Below, piece after piece: positions 49,738 through 57,625 of a stretch of 64,000 nucleotides of DNA (positions are counted from its first letter, which is position 1; each line of letters starts with the position of its first letter). The notes below the pieces were generated by a model. It saw only the letters and a program-made list of their open reading frames with translations. It did not search any database and was not told the origin of the DNA. A program made the position numbers and the translations under genes. This DNA comes from G963662655 sp963665015. GTDB lineage: Bacteria; Cloacimonadota; Cloacimonadia; Cloacimonadales; JAIOQZ01. The DNA lies in the NCBI GenBank assembly GCA_963665015.2, contig CAXXSY010000003.1:1302001-1366000 (forward strand), in the 5' to 3' direction.

Positions 49738-50063
49738 ACAGGAGACAGGAGACAGGAGAGGTTGTTCGACACTGGCAGAGCGAGAATGAAGAAATGAATG
49801 GGATGGGGAGGTGGTTGTTCACATTTCTCATCCACGCGCACCTTCGTCCGATCCTCCACCTCCACCGTGAATATACCGCGACTTCCTGACTACCGGACAC
49901 GAGAATAAAGTCGCGGAACACCACGGCTGCGGTGTCGGATCGAACGAATTTGCTGCGTGGAAGGTTTGGGGTGGGCGTGGGTGGCGCGATACCCAGGGCT
50001 TACGACCTGGGCTAAAATCTGTCGTTCCTGCGGAACTCGGAAAGGAGGCGGAGACGTCCTCGT
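49738..50063. other. Intergenic stretch with short and REP-type repeats
   Basis: GGAGACA is repeated three to four times at 49735-49759. A single REP-type copy (CCCAGGGCTTACGACCTGGG to CTGTCGTTCCTGCGGAACTC, 49992-50037) resembles the elements at 34-35.5 kb. GCGGAGACGTCCTCGTCT (50048-50065) is a variant of copies A-D, cut by the IS element. I see no gene. Confidence 0.6.
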
Positions 50064-51674
50064 CTCAGACTGTTGACAAAGATGACCGTCCATTTTCCGT
50101 GCGGGATTTACAGCACATGAAAAAGGTTGTAAATATAGCATAAAACGCTTGCCATCAGAGGGTTGCGCATTATTGTTGTCTCATATTTGAGGTAAATAAT
50201 GCTGAAAAAAGAAATCGATTTTCAACCTGAGATGGAGTTCGTTAACATCGAGGATTTGGTTCCGAAGAATCACCTTCTGCGAAAAATCCAACGCCACATC
50301 GACTTTTCCTTTATCCTGAAGAATACAGCTCATCTTTATTGCGAAGATAATGGCAGGCCCCCCGTTCATCCGATCCGATTGTTCAAAATGCTGTTGATTG
50401 GGTATCTATTTGGCATCCGTTCCGAACGCCAGCTTGTTAAAGAGATCGAGGTAAATGTGGCTTACCGCTGGTTTTTGGGGTTTGGGCTGCTGGACAAGAT
50501 ACCGCACCATTCCGTATTTAGCCAGAACAGGCGCAGAAGGTTCACCGATAGCAAGGTGTTTGAGGAAATCTTTGTTGAGATTGTCCGGCAGGGGATTGCG
50601 AAAGGTCTGGTCGAGGGAAAGATACTCTATACGGATTCGACCCACACGAAGGCAAACGCTAACAAGCAGAAGTTTAAGAAGATTGTGGTGGAAGAAGAGC
50701 CGAAAACCTATCTCAAAGAACTGGATAAAGACATCAACGATGACCGTGAGAAAAGGGGTAAAAAACCTCTACCGCCGCGAAAAGAAGATGATCCACCCAC
50801 CAAAAAGATCAAGTCCAGCACGACGGATCCGGACAGCGGATACATGGTTCGAGACGGCAAACCCAAGGGCTTTTTCTTTCTGACTCAGCGCACGGTTGAT
50901 TCCAAATGTAACTTCATCACGGATGTGGATGTATTCCCTGGCAATGTCAATGATTGTATCCCTTATCTAGCGCTGCTCGATCGGCAGATCGAACGGTTTG
51001 GATTCGACGTCAAAGCCGTCGGTCTTGATTCGGGATACAATACGTACTATATCTGTAAGAAGCTGCACGAACGAAAGATAATGGGAGTGATCAGCCCACG
51101 TCGAGACTCGGGTCACAAAGGACTTTTCAGAAAATGGCGGTTCGACTATGATCCCATAAACGATTACTATGTCTGCCCAAACGGGTGTATTTTAAGCTAT
51201 CAAGGAACTAATCGGGATGGCAGTCAGGCGTATATATCCAACCCTGAAGACTGTCGTAAGTGTCCACTTCGAGATAAATGCACTGCGAGTAAGAAATGTC
51301 AAAGAATCGTGCATCGTCATGTCTGGCAAGACTATCGAGACGAGATAGACAGAAATCGGAAATCGTTCTGTGGAAGAGAAATCTTCAAGGGACGAAAAGA
51401 GACGATTGAGCGGAGCTTCGCCAACGCGAAGCAACTACACGGATATCGATACGCAAGATACAGAGGATTGGAGAGAGTGAAAGAACAAGCCTACATGACC
51501 GCTATTGCCCAAAACGTGAAAAAGCTGGTCAACAGGCTTTTTCGTCTTTTTTTCGCTGGGGGCATATACGGCTTCCGATGCCCAATTTCAGCCTGAAAAT
51601 CGTAAAATAGAACCGCTGTATTATGATTACAAGTGCACACGTTGCCGCAGACCATGCTTGGTCAACAGCCTGAG
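50064..51674 (+). mobile_element. IS1182-family insertion sequence
   Basis: Terminal inverted repeats CTCAGACTGTTGACAAAG (50064-50081) and CTTGGTCAACAGCCTGAG (51657-51674) match at 16 of 18 bases. The 1.61-kb element contains one transposase gene. I see no direct target duplication just outside the ends (GT left, GC right), so either the duplication is lost or the exact ends differ by a few bases. It lies in a repeat-rich gap between the TPR gene and the secreted-protein operon. Confidence 0.85.
50199..51596 (+). CDS. IS1182-family transposase
   Basis: A 465-residue DDE transposase. The N-terminal helical part has HPIRLFKMLLIGYLFGIRSER and LDKIPHHSVFSQNR; catalytic residues appear as L-Y-T-D-S-T-H-T-K-A near residue 148, G-L-D-S-G-Y-N near 275 and I-E-R-S-F-A-N-A-K-Q-L-H-G-Y-R near 400; a zinc-binding C-R-K-C-P-L-R-D-K-C lies between. 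It has full length with no internal stop, so it may be active. TTGAGGTAAATA precedes the ATG. Confidence 0.95.
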   Translation: MLKKEIDFQPEMEFVNIEDLVPKNHLLRKIQRHIDFSFILKNTAHLYCEDNGRPPVHPIRLFKMLLIGYLFGIRSERQLVKEIEVNVAYRWFLGFGLLDKIPHHSVFSQNRRRRFTDSKVFEEIFVEIVRQGIAKGLVEGKILYTDSTHTKANANKQKFKKIVVEEEPKTYLKELDKDINDDREKRGKKPLPPRKEDDPPTKKIKSSTTDPDSGYMVRDGKPKGFFFLTQRTVDSKCNFITDVDVFPGNVNDCIPYLALLDRQIERFGFDVKAVGLDSGYNTYYICKKLHERKIMGVISPRRDSGHKGLFRKWRFDYDPINDYYVCPNGCILSYQGTNRDGSQAYISNPEDCRKCPLRDKCTASKKCQRIVHRHVWQDYRDEIDRNRKSFCGREIFKGRKETIERSFANAKQLHGYRYARYRGLERVKEQAYMTAIAQNVKKLVNRLFRLFFAGGIYGFRCPISA

Positions 51675-51704
51675 GCAAGGGTGCCTGCGTACCACTATAA
51701 ACGA

Positions 51705-51750
51705 CCGCCCGGAGACCAGCGCCTTTCTGTAGGCGCAGACCTCCGGGCGG
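51705..51750. terminator. Large hairpin between the IS and the secreted-protein operon
   Basis: CCGCCCGGAG (51705-51714) pairs with CTCCGGGCGG (51741-51750); inside it GCGCC pairs with GGCGC, with a 4/4 internal loop and 8-nt loop. It lies 31 bp after the stop of the leftward C25 peptidase gene and may end its transcript; no T run is present on that strand. Confidence 0.5.
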
Positions 51751-51780
51751 CGTTCACTTATTCTATTCTGACTCCTGTCA

Positions 51781-54700
51781 CTATTTCAGAAGTAGCATTT
51801 TCTTCACGCTGACGTGTTCCGCCACCGATAGTTTGTACAGGTACAGACCCGAACCGACCTCGCGATCGTTGTCGTCTTTACCCTGCCAGGTCACCTTGTG
51901 GTCGCCTGCTTCCATCGGATTGGCCACGAGCGTCTTCACCTTCTGACCGCGGATATTATAGACATCGAGTCTCACCGGCGCATCCTGCGGCAGTGAGAAC
52001 GAGATGGTCGTCTCCGGGTTGAAGGGGTTCGGGTGGTTCTGGTGGAGCATCACCTGCTTGTATGACACGGTTGGTTCGCCTGCGGAGACGTACGGGTCCG
52101 GCGGTACGGTGGTGAACAGAATCGAGAGTTCGTTCGCCAGAGGAGCCGCCGTCGCGGGATACTGATTCGCGTAGGTGTAGCAGATACCCGATTCGTGGTC
52201 GTCGCTTTCGATACCGACCGTACAGTAGTTACCGTCCAGGTCGGGGTTGTCCGCCAACTGGTAGTTGAAGACAATGTTTCCGTCGTCTCCCTCGCGCGGG
52301 ATCAGCACAACTTCGAATTTCTCGATGGAGCTGTTGTTTTCCTGGTTGTAGGCGTCGTTCCACTGCACGATGAACTGATCGTTTTCGGTATCGTGATAAT
52401 AGACGATCCGCATGTCGTCGATAACGCGTTCAACGTCGTGAACGTAACCCTTGAGGTCGTCCCAGTAGGGGGCGATGAGGTTGCGAGGTCCGAGGGCGGC
52501 GGGGATGTTCCAGTTACGGAAGTTCGCCATCCAGGTTTCGCCCATCGAGAGCCAACCGTTCGAGCAGATGGTCACTTCATTGAAGTCCTGTCCGTAGAAT
52601 CGGAACGTGAAGGGAAGATCGACCGTTTCGGATGCGTCGTCTTTCCAGAGGAACACGGTACCGTTTCCACCCTCGAGCGGATCGATGTTGTGCCACTGGT
52701 AGGTCGGCGCGGTCACGTCGTAACCGGTATCGTAGATATCGTAGGCGTAGTAGCCGTACGCGTCCGGTCCTGTCGGAGCCGATTGATCGACGGGGCCGAT
52801 CTCGGTACGCGCATACGCGTGGCTGGTGCGTCCGCTCGCATCCGTGAGATTCAGCAGGAACCGCACACGACGTCCGTAATAGACGTCTTCGTGCGCCTCC
52901 ACGTTGATCACAGCCGTGGCACTCGCGCCTGACGCGATATCGCCGAAGGTGACACTACCGGAGTTGACCGTCACGGCATTGGTCGAGGAAACGACTTCAG
53001 CCGTCACGTCGATCGCGTCTATCGAACAGATATTCGTCAGTTGGATGGTTACGTCGGTCTGCTCGCCCGGGTTGATGAATCCGTCGCCGGCCGGTGTCGT
53101 GGAGACGACATCGAAGAGCAGTCCGCCGGTAATCGCGACGAGTTTCGAAGTGTCGCCGTTGGAGAAGTTGACCGTCATCTCGATGAATTCCTGGTACGGG
53201 CAATCGGCGCTGATACCGAAGGTACTGCTCGTCGTGGCGGATGAGCCCGCCGTAAGATTCCCGAAGTTCCAGGTGGAGCCGTTGTCGATGAAGTAGGGCG
53301 AGTTCGACGAAACGGTCGCGGACAGGTCCGTAACCTCGCTATCGCCGAAATTCGTCACCGTAATCGACAGATCGTTGTCCATACCGGAATATACTTCGCC
53401 GAAGGTGTAATCGATGACACCGACGTTGTCCGAATCGACGATCGGTATATTGGCTACGAACGGCTTGGCGTTATCACGGGATACGGTAACGGTCAGCGTT
53501 CCGGTTTCTGCGGTATCGATGTTCAGGAATGCGTATCCTTCCTCGATGCGTGCGAAGCCGTAATTTTGGTTATCGCGTGAAGCGGTGACGATACCGCCAT
53601 CCCAATCGGGCAATTCCAGCGAAAGGTAGTTGGTTCCCTGATCGATCTGCGAAGGAAGATTCGCGACCGGCACGTCGGGAACACCGACCCACATTTTGAG
53701 GGACGGATCGGAAAGGATGTTATATACATGGTAGTAGAACTCGACCACGCCACCCGAATCCAGATCGAGCGGATAGTTGTTGTACAGCTCCCACTTGCCG
53801 CGGAGTACGGCCGATCCGAACGAACGAATGTTTTCGTCCAGTATGCCCTGGTAGAATCCGGAGGAGATCGCGTTGTTGTTCTCGGTGCTGGTGTGCGCGT
53901 CGGAAGGACCGACAAAGGCGACGCAGCCATTGGGGGCTGTGGTTTCGCCAAGACGCATCCATGCTTCGCCGAAGCAGGTGTTGCCGTTTGCGACATTGGC
54001 GAAATCACCCGTGTTACAAACGATCGAGGTGACGATATTCATCATTCTGCCGTTCGACAATCCACCCAGATCGCCGATGTGGAATCGAGGGTAATGCCAT
54101 CCGTCGGATGCTCCCCAACCACGATAGCTCGTATATTGGACGCCTTCATTGACGCTGCTGGTTATGAATTGGACACCATCCGAATGCGGAGGATACCAAA
54201 GGGTATCGACCTCGGTATATCCGTGCGCGTAGAATTTATCGACGAGCCATTTGGACATCAGAACCGGTGTTACCGGAACGACTTCGCCTTCTCCGTAGTT
54301 ACCGGCGACGACCAGCGCTCGATTCATCCATGCCGTGTTGTCCATATAGGGATTCGATTCGTACGACAATGTCTTGGCAAGAATTGTCAGCATGTCCTCG
54401 GGATCCTGGAAGGAGATACGACCCGCCAACATCTCGGGCAAGAAGTCGTTCCCCCACACAAGGGTAAACGGCAGATCGGTCACATCGCTCTCCGAGCTGA
54501 TGTAGAATGACGGAATCCCGTAGTATCCCACGACGTCGCCGATCAGCAACAGATACTCCGGTCTGTTCTCGGCACTAACAAAGAAATTTCGGATCCAATT
54601 CTGTAGCTGAATGGTATCGTTGGAGATATTCTCGACCGTCTCGACAGTAACATCGAAACCGAGTTGTTTCTTCCAGACCACATAGGGTTCTATCATATCG

Positions 54701-55233
54701 CCAAGCGTGTTGTGCGAGATGATGAGCATGGAAGGTTTCTGGTAGGGCAAGTGGCGCAGATACGACGTTTCGTAATTTACCGCCATCTTCTTATAGACCG
54801 GCTCGAATGCTTCCGATTTCGTTTCAGCGGGTGTGAAGCTGCCATTCGAGCGCAGCGAGTAGCTGAGATTGTCGATACGGCTCTCGAGTCCGTCTTCGTC
54901 TCTCGATGTCTCGATCCGGACGGTGAAGCCGCGCATCTCGCGCATGGTGAACTGACTCACGACCTGAACGCGTTCGGGCTCAATCTGCTCGTATTCGTCG
55001 ATTCGCTGTCCCTGCCCGTCGTAGATTCCTATCTGCATCGACTGGATATCCACGGAAACGCTCTGCGCGGGAATCGCGAAGGTCTGTTGCGTGTAGGGAC
55101 TTACTTCGGTTTCCTGCCGGTAGCTGCACGAGACCTGGACGCTGCCGGCGTTTTCCACGATGTCCATCGTGGGAGCGGCAAATGCGACCGCTGCACTCAT
55201 CATCAACAGCAGCAGGATCGGTAATTTCTTCAT
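51781..55233 (-). CDS. Gingipain-like C25 peptidase with sorting domain
   Basis: A 1150-residue secreted protein. Signal peptide MKKLPILLLLMMSAAVAFA; a propeptide region to about residue 160; a C25 domain (about 165-520) with MLIISHNTLGDM, EYLLLIGDVVGYYG and I-V-C-N-T-G-D-F with the catalytic Cys near 406; beta-sandwich domains; a jelly-roll part with PAALGPRNLIAPYWDD; and the C-terminal sorting domain (NPFNPETTISFSLP, YNIRGQKVKTLV). The catalytic His of the usual Y-x-G-H-G is replaced: the sequence is Y-R-G-W-G near 373, so activity may use another His or be lost. It is the last gene of a three-gene leftward operon. Confidence 0.85.
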   Translation of the reverse strand: MKKLPILLLLMMSAAVAFAAPTMDIVENAGSVQVSCSYRQETEVSPYTQQTFAIPAQSVSVDIQSMQIGIYDGQGQRIDEYEQIEPERVQVVSQFTMREMRGFTVRIETSRDEDGLESRIDNLSYSLRSNGSFTPAETKSEAFEPVYKKMAVNYETSYLRHLPYQKPSMLIISHNTLGDMIEPYVVWKKQLGFDVTVETVENISNDTIQLQNWIRNFFVSAENRPEYLLLIGDVVGYYGIPSFYISSESDVTDLPFTLVWGNDFLPEMLAGRISFQDPEDMLTILAKTLSYESNPYMDNTAWMNRALVVAGNYGEGEVVPVTPVLMSKWLVDKFYAHGYTEVDTLWYPPHSDGVQFITSSVNEGVQYTSYRGWGASDGWHYPRFHIGDLGGLSNGRMMNIVTSIVCNTGDFANVANGNTCFGEAWMRLGETTAPNGCVAFVGPSDAHTSTENNNAISSGFYQGILDENIRSFGSAVLRGKWELYNNYPLDLDSGGVVEFYYHVYNILSDPSLKMWVGVPDVPVANLPSQIDQGTNYLSLELPDWDGGIVTASRDNQNYGFARIEEGYAFLNIDTAETGTLTVTVSRDNAKPFVANIPIVDSDNVGVIDYTFGEVYSGMDNDLSITVTNFGDSEVTDLSATVSSNSPYFIDNGSTWNFGNLTAGSSATTSSTFGISADCPYQEFIEMTVNFSNGDTSKLVAITGGLLFDVVSTTPAGDGFINPGEQTDVTIQLTNICSIDAIDVTAEVVSSTNAVTVNSGSVTFGDIASGASATAVINVEAHEDVYYGRRVRFLLNLTDASGRTSHAYARTEIGPVDQSAPTGPDAYGYYAYDIYDTGYDVTAPTYQWHNIDPLEGGNGTVFLWKDDASETVDLPFTFRFYGQDFNEVTICSNGWLSMGETWMANFRNWNIPAALGPRNLIAPYWDDLKGYVHDVERVIDDMRIVYYHDTENDQFIVQWNDAYNQENNSSIEKFEVVLIPREGDDGNIVFNYQLADNPDLDGNYCTVGIESDDHESGICYTYANQYPATAAPLANELSILFTTVPPDPYVSAGEPTVSYKQVMLHQNHPNPFNPETTISFSLPQDAPVRLDVYNIRGQKVKTLVANPMEAGDHKVTWQGKDDNDREVGSGLYLYKLSVAEHVSVKKMLLLK

Positions 55234-55249
55234 TGTTCCTCCATTTATC

Positions 55250-57556
55250 CTATTTGATTAAACATGCTTTCCGAGTCATGGACTTCTTACCATCCACCTT
55301 CAGGCGGTAGAAATATATACCGCTTGCTTGTCCGGCCGCGTCCCAAGCCACTTTCCCACGCTTCATATCCTGCGGGCTGAGATCGATCTTTTCGACGCGC
55401 TGTCCACGCGTGTTATAGACGCTGATCTCCGCGGTCTTGGCGGAAGACGGAATCGAATAGGAGAAGACCGTCACCGGGTTGAATGGGTTGGGGAAGTTGG
55501 GATTGAGTTGCGCTCGGGTCACTTTGGGTACCACGTCGCCACTCGTTTCGGTGATATCGTATCCGCCACCTGTGACCAGCACATTGTCGATCGTCCAGCC
55601 CGGATCGACCAGATCGAGATCGGGTGAATCGGCGGTGAGGCGGAAACGTAAGTAAATGCTTTCGCCGGCGTAATCGTCCAGAGGAATGATCACGCGGTTC
55701 CACCAGTCTTTCTTGCCGGTGTCGTTCCAGATTTCGTCCCAGGCTTCGCCATCGGTCGAGACCTCGACATGCACGAAATCGAAATCCGTTTCCGTATATA
55801 AGTGCTGCATGAATTCAAGCTTGTAGTGCTCGTTACCGTCGAGCAGCACGGGGTTCTGCGTGGTGATATTCACGTCGCAATTGGGCGCGTAGAATCCATA
55901 ACCACCCCAGCTATCCGTGATGGCGCTACCCATCCAGGCGAGTTCGTCGATCACTCGCCACGGGCCATCGATATCAACGCTCAGGTTGTCCGCGTCGTCG
56001 AAATCCTCCCGGTAGAGAACATTCGCCGGGGAGAGCTCGATGTAGAGGCCGTGGATACCGGGTTCGAAGGCGAAGATATCCTGAATACAGGTCGCGCAGC
56101 CATCCGAGCGGAAAATCACTTTGCGTTCGCCTTCCCATGAATGGATGCTGAAGTTGCCGTCCACCACCTCGATGGTGTCGATCACGGTGTCGAAAACGAC
56201 GACTTCGCCGTCGATCGGCAGACCGTCGCAGGTCAGCGTTCCGTTGTACCAGGATGGTTCGAGCGGTTGCAGATAGACGTTGCGAACCGTCCAGTTCGTC
56301 GGATTCACGACCACCGGCTGGCTGTACGTCTCGTATCCATTTTTCTTCACGGTGAGCGTATAGGTCCCCTGCGTAAGCGGTCTCCAGAAGCGGCCGTACA
56401 GCTCGTCGCTCTTGCGGGGTGTGAAATACTTCGATTGCCGCTCTTCGATAAGTATCTCCGCCACCAGCGGATCGCCCGTAACGGCGTCATAAACGTGTCC
56501 GGTGAGCATCGAGCTGATATCCGCGTAGCCGTCCAGCGTACGCATCAGCATCCACCTCATGCCCTCGTGGTTCTTGATCACGGTATCGATCATGTGGGTC
56601 GAATCGGGTTGATTACCCGCGACCTCGATGGTCAACTGGATCGTTCCGTATTCGGCGTAGAACCACTGAGTCGATTTCCCGATCCTGCCCTGTGAAGCGG
56701 ATGGTTCGTACGTGTTTCCACCCGTATCGGTGACGATCTCTCCGGCAACGTTGTCGCCGATCTGCTTGCAGATCAGGTAGTCCGGATTTCTACGGTTGCT
56801 CTGTCCCTTGAACTCCCACGGATAAAACACTTTTTGCGAAAAGTGCCCGGTGCGGGAGTCGTGGAAATTGATGCCGTAGATGAAGTGCTGCCGGTTGGCA
56901 AGATTCTTGATGGCGGTCGTTCCACCTTCAGAGAAGGGATAGGGACCGCGGTAATAGTCGTAGAGTTCATCGCCGTTCTGGCTGTACAGGGTGTCGCCGT
57001 GAACCCAGCAGAAGTCGTAGTTACGATTCGGATCGACACCATCGACGTCGTTACCCGTGCTATTGGAGTAATCGAAAATGCCGTTGCCGTTGTTGTCGCG
57101 CATCGTCTTGCGGAACGAGACGTCGTTCATGTCCATCACGACATGGAGGCCGCTGGGATTGATCGACGGCACGAACCACACTTCGAGATTCGGGATAAAC
57201 AGATTGTAGGGGTGCATGGAATGTCCTTCCAGCATTCTCTGGATGTAGAACATCACGATCTCGACGCCGGTCACCTCTTCCGCGTGGCACTGACCCACGA
57301 AGAAAACCGCGGGTTCGTCCTCATCGACATTCGCATTGTCGGAAATCTTCAGCGCGTAAATCGGCATCGCCTCAATGTATGGTTCTTCATGGGAATAACC
57401 GATGATCTCGAAATGGGCTATCTCGGGAAATGCATCCGCCCAGGCTTGAAGCTCGGCGCCGATTTCTTCGTTGGTATGCCAGAAACTGGGCATGGAAGTT
57501 TGCGCCGCAAGCTGCATAGCAAAAAGTACGATTATCAGTGTCAGTATGCGTTTCAA
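55250..57556 (-). CDS. Secreted M14 zinc carboxypeptidase with sorting domain
   Basis: A 768-residue exported enzyme. AAAGGAGG sits 4 bases before TTG 57556, which I take as start (LKRILTLIIVLFAMQLAAQ, signal). The peptidase domain has the zinc motif Q-C-H-A-E-E near residue 91, the later ligand I-N-F-H-D-S-R and the catalytic Glu in L-T-I-E-V-A-G. Then come a carboxypeptidase regulatory-like domain (GHVYDAVTGDPLVAEILIEE), a MAM/jelly-roll-like domain and the C-terminal sorting domain (NPNFPNPFNPVTVFSYSIP, YNTRGQRVEKI). It probably digests peptides outside the cell, together with the C25 protein 16 bp downstream. Confidence 0.88.
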   Translation of the reverse strand: MKRILTLIIVLFAMQLAAQTSMPSFWHTNEEIGAELQAWADAFPEIAHFEIIGYSHEEPYIEAMPIYALKISDNANVDEDEPAVFFVGQCHAEEVTGVEIVMFYIQRMLEGHSMHPYNLFIPNLEVWFVPSINPSGLHVVMDMNDVSFRKTMRDNNGNGIFDYSNSTGNDVDGVDPNRNYDFCWVHGDTLYSQNGDELYDYYRGPYPFSEGGTTAIKNLANRQHFIYGINFHDSRTGHFSQKVFYPWEFKGQSNRRNPDYLICKQIGDNVAGEIVTDTGGNTYEPSASQGRIGKSTQWFYAEYGTIQLTIEVAGNQPDSTHMIDTVIKNHEGMRWMLMRTLDGYADISSMLTGHVYDAVTGDPLVAEILIEERQSKYFTPRKSDELYGRFWRPLTQGTYTLTVKKNGYETYSQPVVVNPTNWTVRNVYLQPLEPSWYNGTLTCDGLPIDGEVVVFDTVIDTIEVVDGNFSIHSWEGERKVIFRSDGCATCIQDIFAFEPGIHGLYIELSPANVLYREDFDDADNLSVDIDGPWRVIDELAWMGSAITDSWGGYGFYAPNCDVNITTQNPVLLDGNEHYKLEFMQHLYTETDFDFVHVEVSTDGEAWDEIWNDTGKKDWWNRVIIPLDDYAGESIYLRFRLTADSPDLDLVDPGWTIDNVLVTGGGYDITETSGDVVPKVTRAQLNPNFPNPFNPVTVFSYSIPSSAKTAEISVYNTRGQRVEKIDLSPQDMKRGKVAWDAAGQASGIYFYRLKVDGKKSMTRKACLIK

Positions 57557-57625
57557 AATTCCTCCTTTTGTGTGACGCACCGGCGGAACGATACATTCCG
57601 CCGGTCGTCGTTGAGGTAAGCTCGA

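Noticed and set aside
50060..51678. Target-site duplication around the IS1182 element
   Set aside because: The bases outside the inverted repeats do not match; CTCA/TGAG at the ends are part of the inverted repeat.
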